Position numbers and translations under genes: made by a program. From Comamonadaceae bacterium (GTDB taxonomy: Bacteria; Pseudomonadota; Gammaproteobacteria; Burkholderiales; Burkholderiaceae_C), in assembly GCA_027486755.1 (NCBI GenBank), contig JAIXOM010000026.1:1-64000 (forward strand): a DNA stretch of 64,000 nucleotides, read 5' to 3'. The notes under the pieces were generated by a model. The model did no database searches. It was not told where the DNA came from and saw only the letters and a list, made by a program, of their open reading frames with translations. This document shows, one piece after another, positions 27,466 to 35,926 of the stretch. Each line of letters starts with the position of its first letter. Position 1 is the first letter of the stretch.

Positions 27466-27674
27466 GGGGAGCTTGGATTATGGTGTTTACGTGAATCAGT
27501 GTAGCACTTAAAAACGGGGTGTCGGCGCCAGAGGTCTGAGCTTCAGAAAGAATGGCGCAAGGCCATGGCCAGAACAACCCCCGTACAGAACAAGGGTAAT
27601 CATCCGGAGCGTCTGGCGCCTTAGTGGAGGCTATATTCGAGCTTTAGTTGTTAGCGCAAACCGCAGCTTGCACC

Positions 27675-28871
27675 ATGAAACTGATTGATTCCATCGTGGG
27701 CCAGGCCCCGTCCATCGCCGCCTTGCGGCGCCAGATCCACGCTCATCCGGAACTGTGCTTCAAGGAAGTGCACACCGCTGATTTGGTGGCCCAACAACTC
27801 GAACGCTGGGGCATTCCGATGCACCGTGGCATGGGCACCACCGGGGTGGTGGGCATCATCCACGGCCGCGATGGCGGTGCCAGTGGCCGTGCGCTCGGTC
27901 TGCGGGCTGATATGGACGCGCTGCCCATGCAGGAGTTCAACACCTTCGCTCATGCCAGCCAAAATCCGGGCAAGATGCACGCCTGCGGTCACGATGGCCA
28001 CACCGCCATGCTGCTGGCCGCCGCCCAGCATTTGGCCGCGCAGCGCGACTTTGACGGCACCGTGTATGTGATCTTTCAGCCGGCCGAAGAGGGCGGCGGC
28101 GGCGCGCGCGAGATGATGCGCGACGGCCTGTTCGACCGCTTTCCCATGGAGGCGGTGTTCGGCATGCACAACTGGCCGGGCATGGCGGCGGGCCAGTTTG
28201 CGGTCAGTGCCGGGCCGGTCATGGCCTCGAGCAATGAATTCAAGATCACCATCCACGGCAAGGGTGGCCATGCGGCGCTGCCGCACAACGGCGTCGACCC
28301 GGTGCCGGTGGCCTGCCAGATGGTGCAGGCCTTTCAGACCATCGTCACCCGCAACAAAAAGCCGGTGGACGCGGCGGTGATTTCGGTGACCATGATCCAC
28401 GCCGGTGAGGCGACCAATGTGATCCCCGACCTGTGCGAGATGCAAGGCACGGTACGCACCTTCACCACGGAGGTGATCGACCTGATCGAGCAGCGCATGC
28501 GAGAGATCGCCGAGCACACCGCTGCGGCTTTCGGCGCGCGCTGCGAATTTGAATTCGTGCGCAACTACCCGCCCACCATCAACAGCGCCGCCGAAGCCGA
28601 GTTTGCCCGCGCCGTCATGCAGGGCATCGTCGGTGCAGACCAGGTGCTGGCGCAGGAGCCCACCATGGGCGCCGAGGACTTCTCCTACATGCTGCAAGCC
28701 AAGCCTGGCGCCTATTGCTTTATCGGCAACGGCGACGGCCTGCACCGCGAGATGGGCCATGGCGGTGGCCCCTGCACCTTGCACAACCCCAGCTACGACT
28801 TCAACGATGAGCTCATTCCGCTGGGGGCGACTTACTGGGTGGAGTTGGCACGGCGCTGGCTGGCGCGCTGA
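27675..28871 (+). CDS. M20-family amidohydrolase (hippurate/N-acyl-amino-acid hydrolase-like)
   Basis: 398 residues of the M20D aminoacylase type. Metal-binding motifs are visible: HAHPELCFKEVHTA, GLRADMDALPMQE, MHACGHDGHTAMLLAAA, FQPAEEGGGGAREMMRDG and MGAEDFSYMLQAKPGAYCFIGNG (each in part). A dimerisation-domain strand lies at KITIHGKGGHAALP. ATG at 27675 is preferred over 27648 because it starts right at MKLIDSIV. Cytoplasmic; the exact amide substrate cannot be read from sequence. Confidence 0.92.
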   Translation: MKLIDSIVGQAPSIAALRRQIHAHPELCFKEVHTADLVAQQLERWGIPMHRGMGTTGVVGIIHGRDGGASGRALGLRADMDALPMQEFNTFAHASQNPGKMHACGHDGHTAMLLAAAQHLAAQRDFDGTVYVIFQPAEEGGGGAREMMRDGLFDRFPMEAVFGMHNWPGMAAGQFAVSAGPVMASSNEFKITIHGKGGHAALPHNGVDPVPVACQMVQAFQTIVTRNKKPVDAAVISVTMIHAGEATNVIPDLCEMQGTVRTFTTEVIDLIEQRMREIAEHTAAAFGARCEFEFVRNYPPTINSAAEAEFARAVMQGIVGADQVLAQEPTMGAEDFSYMLQAKPGAYCFIGNGDGLHREMGHGGGPCTLHNPSYDFNDELIPLGATYWVELARRWLAR

Positions 28872-28914
28872 AAGACCGACCGCGAAGACAGTCCGGGCGA
28901 TCGGCAAAAGTGAT

Positions 28915-28998
28915 GGGAGCCGCGCCCTCGCGGCGACGGAGTTTTGAAGGTGCATCGCCACCGATTGCCCGACGCATCGCCGCGAGGGCGCGGCTCCC
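28915..28998. repeat. REP-like inverted repeat with 22-bp perfect arms
   Basis: The left arm at 28915-28936 (gggagccgcgccctcgcggc + ga) is the exact reverse complement of the right arm at 28977-28998, with a 40-base loop. Each arm carries its own small GC palindrome (ccgcgccctcgcgg). Composition and the gggagc...gcga pattern resemble REP/BIME elements. It lies in the gap between two convergent genes. A single-unit relative follows at 29031-29055 and another is at 48290-48316. Confidence 0.8.
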
Positions 28999-29030
28999 AC
29001 TTCCTCCAATGCGGTTCGCTGCACCTGGGT

Positions 29031-29055
29031 TGGAGCGCCGCCCTCGGCGCGATGG
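29031..29055 (+). repeat. Single REP-like unit
   Basis: The sequence tggagcgccgccctcggcgc followed by gatgg folds as gcgccg-ccct-cggcgc. It shares the tggagc...gcgatgg frame with the arms at 28915-28998 and with the unit at 48290, so it is probably the same dispersed family. Confidence 0.6.
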
Positions 29056-29071
29056 GGCCTTCGGCCCGCCC

Positions 29072-29821
29072 TCAGCGCTTGAGATCGCGCGCGCAGCGAA
29101 AGCCGATGTAGATCACCGCGGTATCGGCGGGCTTGCCCTGCACATGCCCGTCTTGCATGGGACCGGCGCCGTACCACCAAGAGCCACCGCGGGTGCGCTG
29201 CTCGCTGCCTGGTCCGCCGTTCACCCACTCCCACAGATTACCGCCCATCTCAAACAGGCCGTTGACGCCTGCCGCCGTGCTGCCAGCCAAAGCATGGCCG
29301 CGGCCGCGTGAGGTGATGGCATGAGCGACCGGGCTCACCGGGCCGCAGTCGCCCAGACAGTTGGCCCCGCGTGGGCTGTCGCCGGTTGGGTAGGGGTAGG
29401 TCTTGCCGCGCACAAAACCGGGCGCTGGCTGGCTGCGCCGCTCGGTATAGGCCGCTTCGCCCCACTCGGCATCGGTGGGTAGGCGCTTGCCCGCCCAGCG
29501 GCAAAACGCCTGTGCCTCGCCATGGGTCACATGCGCCGCCGGCTCGCCCTCGGCCCCTGGCTTGCCATAGGGTGAATGCCAGAGCCAGCCGCGCCGCTGC
29601 TCCCAGCCCGCCTCAAAGGTGCTGCCCCCACCGGCCCGTTCGGCCTGCGTCACCGTGCCGGTGGCTTGCACAAAGCGGCGGAACTGGCCTATGGTCACCT
29701 CGGTGCGGTCGATCTCGAAATGGCTGATCGGCTGCATCTCGGCGGCATGGGACGGGGGCGCGGCCAGGCACAGCGCGAGGGCGGCGGCCAGGGATGTTTG
29801 GGCGAGGGAGCGGTGTGTCAT
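29072..29821 (-). CDS. Exported FGE-sulfatase (SUMF1) domain protein
   Basis: 249 residues. A Sec signal peptide (HRSLAQTSLAAALALCLAAP, cleavage near SHA-AEM) is followed by a formylglycine-generating-enzyme-like fold: FEIDRTEVTIGQFRRFVQ, VTHGEAQAFCRWAGKRLPTDAEW (in part), NGLFEMGGNLWEWV, RGGSWW and IGFRCARD. The family includes Cys-to-formylglycine enzymes and many non-catalytic or oxidase-like members. Only scattered cysteines are seen (CLGDCG, FCRWAG), so true FGE activity is uncertain. No sulfatase is encoded nearby. Divergent from the cupin gene. Confidence 0.87.
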   Translation of the reverse strand: MTHRSLAQTSLAAALALCLAAPPSHAAEMQPISHFEIDRTEVTIGQFRRFVQATGTVTQAERAGGGSTFEAGWEQRRGWLWHSPYGKPGAEGEPAAHVTHGEAQAFCRWAGKRLPTDAEWGEAAYTERRSQPAPGFVRGKTYPYPTGDSPRGANCLGDCGPVSPVAHAITSRGRGHALAGSTAAGVNGLFEMGGNLWEWVNGGPGSEQRTRGGSWWYGAGPMQDGHVQGKPADTAVIYIGFRCARDLKR

Positions 29822-29986
29822 GGCGGATGTCTTGGGAGACCCGGATTTTTACGCTGGGTCTCATGCGATCGCCCGCGCTTTTGCTTTTGCCCCGCTTTGC
29901 CGAAGGGGAACGCCAGCTCTGTGTTTCGGGTCTGGGGCAGCGCCGGCCGCGGGCGACAATCTCAGAAAACCCGCAGAGGAGATGCT

Positions 29987-30373
29987 ATGCCCGAATTCAC
30001 CCAAACCATTCTCTACACCGACACCGACGGCCGCGCCCGCTTTGGCGAGCGTGTTCTCGCCCTGAGTGAGGGCACGCCGGCCTCGCGCCTATCGCCCGTG
30101 ATGCCCTCGGCCGGCTACCAGCTGCGCCACAGTCCGGTCGGCTTTCGCAGCCAGTTCCACTGCACTGAAAAGCCGCAGTGGGTGTTCATCCTGGGCGGGC
30201 AGATGGAAATCGGCCTGCAAGGTGGGCACAGCCGCATCTTCAAGCCGGGCGAGCATTTTTATTCGGCCGATGTGCTGCCTGCGGGCGCCACTTTTGACCC
30301 CGCCGTGCACGGCCACTGGAGCCAGCAGGTGGGTGATGAGCCGCTGGTGACCCTGTTCGTCAAGGATGTTTGA
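29987..30373 (+). CDS. Cupin-fold protein
   Basis: 128 residues with a single cupin barrel: RSQFHCTEKPQWVFILGGQMEIG, then RIFKPGEHFYSADVLP and HGHWSQQ (in part). The start is ATG at 29987 behind AGAGGA. The first cupin motif lacks the full HxH pair (H in FHCTEKPQW only), but HGHWS near the end could supply metal ligands. No substrate can be assigned. Longer upstream in-frame sequence overlaps the divergent promoter region and is not coding. Confidence 0.82.
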   Translation: MPEFTQTILYTDTDGRARFGERVLALSEGTPASRLSPVMPSAGYQLRHSPVGFRSQFHCTEKPQWVFILGGQMEIGLQGGHSRIFKPGEHFYSADVLPAGATFDPAVHGHWSQQVGDEPLVTLFVKDV

Positions 30374-30399
30374 GCCTGGCCCAGGCCCTGGCTGATCTT

Positions 30400-31380
30400 T
30401 CAGTCGACCTTGGCGCCCGAGGCCTTGACCACCGATTCGTACTTGGCCAGCTCCTGCTTCATGAAGGCACCGAACTGCTCGGGGCTGTTGCCCACCGGCT
30501 CGGCCATGAGCTGGCCAAAGCGCGCCTTGACCTCGGGCTGCTGCAGCGCGCCGGCAAAGGCCTGGTGCAGTCGGGCGGTGAGTTCTTGCGGCAACTTGGC
30601 CGGGCCGACCAGGCCCCACCAGGTATCGACCTCGAAGCCCTTGAGTGTTTCGGCCACCGCAGGCACTTCGGGCATGAGGCTGCTGCGCTGCGCGGTGGTG
30701 ACTGCCAGGGCCTTGAGTTTGCCGGCCTTGATGTTGCTTGAAGCGGTGGCCAGGTTGTCGAAGTTGAAGTCGACCTGGCCGCTGAGCAGGGCCAGCTGGG
30801 CCGGGTTGCCGCCGTTGTAGGGAATGTGCACGATGAACAGGCCGGCCGCCTTTTTGAACATCTCGCCGGCCAGATGGCCTGCGCTGCCGTTGCCGCCGCT
30901 GCCGTAGTTGAGCCGGCCCGGGTTGGCTCTGGCATAGGCGATCAGATCGGCCAAGCTGGTGATTTTGAGTCGGTCGGCTGTTTCGGCGTTCATCACCAGC
31001 ACATTGGGCACCCGCAGCATTTGCGTGATGGGCGTGAAGTCGCTGGCCGCGTTGTAGGGCATCTTGCTGTAGAGCCACGGGTTGATGGCATGGGTGGCTA
31101 CCGCTGCAATGCCTATGGTCAAGCCGTCGGGCGCTGCCTTGGCCACCAGATCAGCACCGATGTTGCCGCCGCCGCCGGGCCGGTTCTCAATGATGACCGT
31201 GCCCAGGCTGGCTTGGACCCGCTCGGCCAAGAGCCGTGCTGTGACGTCGATCGGTCCACCCGGGGCATAGGGCACGATGATGCGCAGCGGCTTGCCCTGC
31301 GCCCAAGCTGTGAGGGCGGCAGGTGCGGCCAGGGCGGCGGCCAGCAGGCTGCGGCGCCGGGGTGCATAGGCTAGTGTCAT
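30400..31380 (-). CDS. Bug-family (TctC-like) periplasmic solute receptor
   Basis: 326 residues with a Tat/Sec-like leader (RRRSLLAAALAAPAALTAWAQG) and the Bug-family signature: LRIIVPYAPGGPIDVTARLLAERV, VIIENRPGGGGNIGAD, and AHLAG/AGLFIVHIPYNGGNPAQ (in part). These receptors bind carboxylates and related ligands for tripartite tricarboxylate transporters. No TctA/TctB genes lie nearby, so it is an orphan, as most Bug proteins are in Burkholderiales. It lies downstream of an AscD-like reductase by about 25 bases on the same strand, possibly cotranscribed. Confidence 0.92.
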   Translation of the reverse strand: MTLAYAPRRRSLLAAALAAPAALTAWAQGKPLRIIVPYAPGGPIDVTARLLAERVQASLGTVIIENRPGGGGNIGADLVAKAAPDGLTIGIAAVATHAINPWLYSKMPYNAASDFTPITQMLRVPNVLVMNAETADRLKITSLADLIAYARANPGRLNYGSGGNGSAGHLAGEMFKKAAGLFIVHIPYNGGNPAQLALLSGQVDFNFDNLATASSNIKAGKLKALAVTTAQRSSLMPEVPAVAETLKGFEVDTWWGLVGPAKLPQELTARLHQAFAGALQQPEVKARFGQLMAEPVGNSPEQFGAFMKQELAKYESVVKASGAKVD

Positions 31381-31404
31381 GGCTGTCTCCTCCAGGAACT
31401 GCGG

Positions 31405-32442
31405 TCAGGCGCGGGCCTTGTCGGCCTCGGTGGTGAATGAATCAGCGAAAAACTCTTCTTCGGGCAGGCCGGCGCTGGCGCTGAAGTCGGCGCGGGCTGA
31501 ATCGACCACGATGGGCGCACCGCAGGCGTAGACCTGGTGGCCCGAAAGATCGGGCAAGTCTTGCAACACCGCCCGGTGCACAAAGCCGGTGCGGCCTTGC
31601 CATTGGTCTTCAGGCAGGGCGTCAGAGACCACCGGCACATAGCGCAGATGGAGCATTTCGCGGCAGCGCTCTTCGATCCAGTCGTGCATATACAGGTCAG
31701 CCGGCCGCCGTCCGCCCCAGTACAGCACAGCAGGGCGTGTGATGTTCTTGAACTGCATATGCTCAATCAGGGCCTTGATTGGCGCAAAGCCGGTGCCCGA
31801 TGCCAGCAAGACCATGGGCTTGTTGCTGGTTTCGCGCAGGTAGAAGCTGCCGTAGGGGCCTTCGATGCGCAGGATGTCTTTCTCCTTCATCGTCGAAAAC
31901 ACCGTGTCGGTGAACTTGCCGCCCGGCATGTGGCGCAGATGCAGCTCGATGGATGGCGACTGAGCCTGGGTGTGCGGCGCGTTGGCCATGGAGTAGCTGC
32001 GCCGGTCACCATCGCGCAGGAGGAATTCCACATACTGCCCAGCGTGGTACTTGAAGACTTCGTTGGCCGGCAGCTGCAGCCCGACGATCATCACATCGTG
32101 CGAGGCGCGCTTGAGGCCATTGACCCGCGCCGGCATCTTGCGCACCGCAAAAGCGCCTTCCTCACCGACCTGGCGCGACTCGATCACCAGGTCGCTGTGC
32201 GGCAGCGCGCAGCAGGCCAGCATCAAGCCCTGGGCTTCTTCCTGCTCAGACAGCGCCTTGGATTGGTGCGGCCCATGGCTCACCTGGCCCTCGAGCTTTT
32301 TGCACTTGCAGGAGCCACAGGCGCCGTCCTTGCAGCCATAGGGTAGGCCTATGCCCTGACGGATGGCAGCGGCAAGCACGGTCTCGCCGTCCTGGGTGCT
32401 GAATGTGCGGCCACTGGGCTCGACCTTCACCTTAAAACTCAT
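31405..32442 (-). CDS. CDP-6-deoxy-delta-3,4-glucoseen reductase-like NAD(P)H/ferredoxin oxidoreductase
   Basis: 345 residues: an N-terminal plant-type 2Fe-2S ferredoxin domain with GCKDGACGSCKCKKLEG and a distal LACC supplying the four cysteines; then an FAD domain with RRSYSMANAP (RxYS motif) and GGKFTDTVF; then an NAD(P) domain with VLLASGTGFAPIKALIEHM and CGAP. The class includes AscD/RfbI and oxygenase reductases. No deoxysugar cluster is nearby, so AscD is a family name only. ATG at 32442 has an AAGGAT ribosome binding site. Confidence 0.93.
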   Translation of the reverse strand: MSFKVKVEPSGRTFSTQDGETVLAAAIRQGIGLPYGCKDGACGSCKCKKLEGQVSHGPHQSKALSEQEEAQGLMLACCALPHSDLVIESRQVGEEGAFAVRKMPARVNGLKRASHDVMIVGLQLPANEVFKYHAGQYVEFLLRDGDRRSYSMANAPHTQAQSPSIELHLRHMPGGKFTDTVFSTMKEKDILRIEGPYGSFYLRETSNKPMVLLASGTGFAPIKALIEHMQFKNITRPAVLYWGGRRPADLYMHDWIEERCREMLHLRYVPVVSDALPEDQWQGRTGFVHRAVLQDLPDLSGHQVYACGAPIVVDSARADFSASAGLPEEEFFADSFTTEADKARA

Positions 32443-32508
32443 CTTGGTATCCTTGGGCTTTTGCTTCTATGGATGGCCGCGTGCTGATCGCCGGCCCAAA
32501 CCGCGATT

Positions 32509-33462
32509 TTGCCCTCCTTTGCCGCTAGCCCCGTCAACCTTCATGCAGCCCGCCCCGGCGCGCTGCCGGCGCGCTTTCGCCGTCAGCGGGTACTGATCGT
32601 CGGCTGCGGCGATGTCGGCCAGCGGGTCGCCCAGCTCCTGCCCAAGCGCGTGCAGGTCCTGGCCCTGACCTCCTCGCCCGAGCGCCTGCCCGCGCTGCGC
32701 CGCCTGGGCCTCACGCCCCTGGTGGGCAATCTGGATAAGCCGAGGACCCTGAGCCGCCTGGCCGGCCTGGGCACACGGGTGCTGCACCTAGCACCACCGC
32801 CGCAGGAGGGCTTGGCCGATTGGCGGCTCGACCCGCGAACCCGGGCGCTCATGCGCGCCCTGAGCCTGCGGCCAGCGCCGCAGGCGCTGGTCTACGGCTC
32901 CACCAGCGGCGTCTACGGTGACTGTGGCGGCGCGCGCATCGACGAGACCCGGACGCTCGCCGCCCACACCCCCAGGGCCCAGCGGCGGGTGGATGCTGAA
33001 ACTCAGGTGCGGTTTTACGGTCGCCACGCGGGCGTGCCTGCCCATATTCTGCGCATTCCTGGCATCTATGCGCCTAACCGGGAAGGCGGCACGCCCAGGG
33101 GCCGGCTGCTCAAGGGCACACCCGTGCTGCGCGAGCAAGACGATGTTTACACCAACCATATTCACGCTGACGATCTGGCGCGGGCCTGCATTGCCGCGCT
33201 TTGGCGTGGCCGGCCGCAGCGTGTGACGAATGTCTGCGACCAAACCGAATTGAAGATGGGCGACTACTTTGATCTGGCGGCCGACCTGTATGGCCTGCCA
33301 CGCCCGCAGCGCATCGCGCGCGAAGGCGCCTCTGAGCAGCTGCCGCTGATGGTGCTGAGCTTTATGAGCGAGTCGCGCCGCTTGGATAACCGGCGCTTGC
33401 TGCAGGAGCTGCGCTTACGTCTGCACTACCCGACGGTGGTCGAGGGCTTGAGCGCCGCCTGA
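32509..33462 (+). CDS. NAD(P)-binding Rossmann-fold epimerase-like protein
   Basis: About 317 residues of the extended SDR type. The nucleotide-binding motif is VLIVGCGDVGQRVAQLL; YGSTSGVYGD provides the Ser/Tyr context; further family-like segments are HILRIPGIYAPNR and HIHADDLARACIAAL. This type is close to YeeZ-like 'SDR family oxidoreductase' proteins with a shortened middle. The start is uncertain: the frame opens with TTG at 32509 and the ATG at 32543 is out of frame, so a non-ATG start is likely. Substrate unknown. Confidence 0.82.
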   Translation: MPSFAASPVNLHAARPGALPARFRRQRVLIVGCGDVGQRVAQLLPKRVQVLALTSSPERLPALRRLGLTPLVGNLDKPRTLSRLAGLGTRVLHLAPPPQEGLADWRLDPRTRALMRALSLRPAPQALVYGSTSGVYGDCGGARIDETRTLAAHTPRAQRRVDAETQVRFYGRHAGVPAHILRIPGIYAPNREGGTPRGRLLKGTPVLREQDDVYTNHIHADDLARACIAALWRGRPQRVTNVCDQTELKMGDYFDLAADLYGLPRPQRIAREGASEQLPLMVLSFMSESRRLDNRRLLQELRLRLHYPTVVEGLSAA

Positions 33463-33475
33463 GTGTTGATTAAGC

Positions 33476-34609
33476 TCAGATGCCGGTGGCCTTGCGCAAA
33501 TGGGCCATGCGGTCTTGCGGCTGCACCACCACGGTGTTGACGTCGGCGCCTTGCAGCACCGTCAGCTTGACGGGCTCTTGCGGGGTGGCTCGGTCCCAGA
33601 GCTTTTTGTAGAAGGCCTCCAGCGAGGCAACCTTGTTGCCATCGATCGCCAGCACCACATCGCCGGCTTTGAGGCCGGCTTTTTGCGCCGGGCTGTCCTC
33701 GCTGACCCGCAGCACCTGCACCCGTCCGCCGCTTTCGCCCGAGGTCAGACCCAGCCAGGGCCGGATGCTCAGGCGGCTGGTGCCCGACTTCTGCATCTCG
33801 CTCAGGATGGGCTTGAGCAGATCGACCGGCACGAACATATTGCCCGGCATGCGGCGGTTCTCGCCCATGGCGTCCATCACCAGCAGCGAGCCTATGCCCA
33901 GCAGCTCGCCTTTTTGATTGAACAGGGCAGCGCCGCTGTGGTTGCCATTGCCGGCCATCACCGGCGGGCTGGTGAACAGGGCGCTGTCGATGTGGTATTC
34001 CCAGCTGCCCGAAAAAGCCCGCTTGCTCACCAGCCGCGTCAAACTGACGTCGGCCTCAATGTTGGTGTCGGTTGAGCCTACCGCTGCCATCAGAGCCTCT
34101 CCGGTCTGCACGCTGGCCTGGGTGCCCAACTCAACCGGGGCCACCCCCGCCAGCGGCAGCAGGGGGCGGATCAGGCCGAAGCCCGTGGCCAGGTCATAGC
34201 CGACCGCCACTGCCGGCAGGGTCTTGTTGTCCTGAGTGACGATGCGAATGTCCTGCGCCTCCAGCATCAGATAGCCTATGGTCAGGATCAGCCCGTCCGA
34301 ACCGATGACCACCCCCGAGCCCGCCCTTTCCTTGCCCAGGGTGGCGGTGGACCTGGCCTCGTCGGCGGCCGTCACCCGCACGCCCACCACCGCCGCGCTG
34401 GCCCGGCTGAGCGCATCGACCCCTGCTGCCTGGCTGGCGTCGGGGCTGGCGGTCGGGCTGGCTATCGGACTGGTTATCGGACTAGTTATCGGATTGGTTA
34501 TTGGGCTGCCAGGTGCCTGCGCCCACAAGGGCGCCGCGCTCAAGCAGGCCAGCGCGCTCAGGCCGATGAGCCAGTAGCGAGGTGCGTGGGCAGCAAGGAA
34601 GGCGGTCAT
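33476..34609 (-). CDS. HtrA/S1C-like exported protein with PDZ domain, catalytic triad degenerate
   Basis: About 377 residues: signal peptide (YWLIGLSALACLSAAPLWAQ), an S/P/I/T-rich linker of repeated 'SPI.'-type tetrapeptides, a chymotrypsin-like S1C domain, and a PDZ domain with IRPWLGLTSGESGGRVQVL and AGLKAGDVVLAIDGNKV. In the protease part the usual 'ILTNNHV' is ILTIGYLM, so His is Tyr; the usual 'SDLAL' is TGFGL, so Asp is Gly; the Ser remains in NHSGAALFN. It is therefore predicted to be proteolytically inactive, perhaps a periplasmic chaperone or sensor. ATG at 34609 is preferred because the signal peptide follows at once. Confidence 0.87.
   Translation of the reverse strand: MTAFLAAHAPRYWLIGLSALACLSAAPLWAQAPGSPITNPITSPITSPIASPTASPDASQAAGVDALSRASAAVVGVRVTAADEARSTATLGKERAGSGVVIGSDGLILTIGYLMLEAQDIRIVTQDNKTLPAVAVGYDLATGFGLIRPLLPLAGVAPVELGTQASVQTGEALMAAVGSTDTNIEADVSLTRLVSKRAFSGSWEYHIDSALFTSPPVMAGNGNHSGAALFNQKGELLGIGSLLVMDAMGENRRMPGNMFVPVDLLKPILSEMQKSGTSRLSIRPWLGLTSGESGGRVQVLRVSEDSPAQKAGLKAGDVVLAIDGNKVASLEAFYKKLWDRATPQEPVKLTVLQGADVNTVVVQPQDRMAHLRKATGI
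34452..34511 (-). repeat. 12-bp tandem repeat encoding the linker of the HtrA-like protein
   Basis: Five consecutive 12-base units on the + strand: gtcgggctggct, atcggactggtt, atcggactagtt, atcggattggtt, attgggctgcca. They encode repeated SPIT/SPIA/NPIT tetrapeptides in the linker between signal peptide and protease-like domain. The unit length keeps the frame, so copy-number changes would alter linker length only. Confidence 0.85.
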
Positions 34610-35213
34610 GTTTTTCTCCGGGGTGCGGGGTGAGTGCGGTGCTGGTGCCCGGCAGTACCCGACAGCATGGACTTCTCGATGTTCAGAGAATGCGCCTGAA
34701 TGTGAAACCCTGCAAGCACATCGGTGAATGGCCTGGGCCTGCATTCGGCCGTCGGGCCTAGAACGGGGGAGGGGGGCGCTCAGCTTGAGCCGGTGGGCGC
34801 GCTATTGGCTGGCTGTCTGAGTGACTCTGCAAAACACAAAAGGGGCGGCGCTTTACATGGGGGCAGGTTCGACGGTTGTACCCCTTGCCGTGCCCCGCCC
34901 ACGCCAGGGGCATTGTGTTGATGCATTCCCTTTGATTCCCGTTTATGAAAACTTCACATTGCACGAGTGATGCTTTAAATTTTTGTATCTATAGTGCGGG
35001 CTGAGGGCCGAAATTGCCAACCTGAGTCGGCGTTCGCGCCAATGCCAAGGTTGGTGGCTTTCTCGGTTTTGCCATGTCTGTACATGGGTGTAGCGCATAA
35101 GGGCAAGCGAATGCTGTCAACCGACTTTCCTCCTCTTGTGTTGCCCGGTGATCCAGCGGTTGGCTGACATATCCGGTGATTTGTCGGATGCATCAGATTT
35201 AGGGGCTCGATTC
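34610..35213. other. Intergenic region at the left border of the accessory island
   Basis: About 600 bases. I see no convincing gene; short open frames on both strands have no recognisable features. It includes a tggtgcccgg decamer at 34643-34652 that also marks the 3' end of tRNA-Leu at 38442-38451 (possible attachment duplicate), a G-rich stretch near 34767-34782, and an AT-richer patch at about 34920-34995. The promoter of the HtrA-like gene should lie near 34610-34680 on the minus strand. Confidence 0.35.
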
Positions 35214-35855
35214 ATGGAGTCTTGGCAAATGTTTATAGCAGCCCTCCTCAGCAACGCTACAGTGCTGGCAGTTATGAGCTGGCTCGGGAAATCATTGCTG
35301 GAAAAGCTGCTTCAACGGGATTTCAAGCGCTTCGAGATTGAAATCAAAGCAAAGGCAGACAGAGCGATCGAACAGCTAAAGAGTGAGCTACAGCTTCGCA
35401 CCATTGAACATCAGGTCGCCTTTTCGGGCCTACATCAGAAACGCGCTTCGGTCATCGAAGAGCTCAATGCTCTCCTCGCAGAGACACTCTGGGAAGCTCA
35501 GAGCGTGCTGTCTCCCATCAGATGGGCAGGCGGCCCAGACGAGCGAGAGCTGCATAAAGCCGCCGAGGCAAAGTTGGTCGAGTTCTTTAGGTACTTCGAC
35601 AAGCATCGAATCTATCTGCCCGTCGATTTGAGCAATGCGGTTGAAGAGCTCGTGCGCGCGGTTCGTCACCATGTCATTGGTTTTGGCGTCTATCTCGCCT
35701 GGGACGACTACGCCCTTCAGGATCACACCCGGAAAGAAAAGTCGGACGCTTTGCTAGCGGGCTACACACTTCTCAAGGATCAGGTCCCGCAACTGAGAGC
35801 GAAGCTTGAAAATGAATTTCGCTCGCTGCTCGGGCCGAGCGGGAAGGCCGTTTAA
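35214..35855 (+). CDS. Membrane-anchored coiled-coil protein, unknown function
   Basis: About 213 residues from ATG at 35214. One N-terminal transmembrane helix (residues about 4-22, MFIAALLSNATVLAVMSWLG) is followed by a long charged helix (LLEKLLQRDFKRFEIEIKAKADRAIEQLKSELQLR, in part) with coiled-coil character, then more helical sequence (QKRASVIEELNALLAETLWEAQ). I have seen this general layout in small hypothetical proteins of accessory regions, but I do not recognise a named domain. An upstream in-frame start at 35136 would put 26 polar residues before the membrane helix and is less likely. No partner gene is evident. Confidence 0.7.
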   Translation: MESWQMFIAALLSNATVLAVMSWLGKSLLEKLLQRDFKRFEIEIKAKADRAIEQLKSELQLRTIEHQVAFSGLHQKRASVIEELNALLAETLWEAQSVLSPIRWAGGPDERELHKAAEAKLVEFFRYFDKHRIYLPVDLSNAVEELVRAVRHHVIGFGVYLAWDDYALQDHTRKEKSDALLAGYTLLKDQVPQLRAKLENEFRSLLGPSGKAV

Positions 35856-35891
35856 CCCGCACAAGCCACAAAGGTCCGTCCGTGGTGTTCT

Positions 35892-35920
35892 TTGTTTTAA
35901 TGTAGCCCCTGGGCTACAAT
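35892..35920 (+). promoter_or_regulatory. Promoter with embedded 18-bp palindromic operator of the RelE-like module
   Basis: A TTGTTT (-35-like, 35892-35897) is followed after exactly 17 bases by TACAAT (-10-like, 35915-35920). A perfect palindrome, tgtagccc-ct-gggctaca at 35901-35918, fills the spacer and overlaps the -10, the usual layout for toxin-antitoxin autorepression. The GTG start of the toxin begins only seven bases after the -10, so the mRNA may be leaderless. Confidence 0.65.
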
Positions 35921-35926
35921 TAAATT

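Noticed and set aside
34724..35193. Small open frames in the gap upstream of the coiled-coil gene
   Set aside because: No ribosome binding site, no motif; G-rich or His/Arg-rich composition. I found nothing to support a gene.
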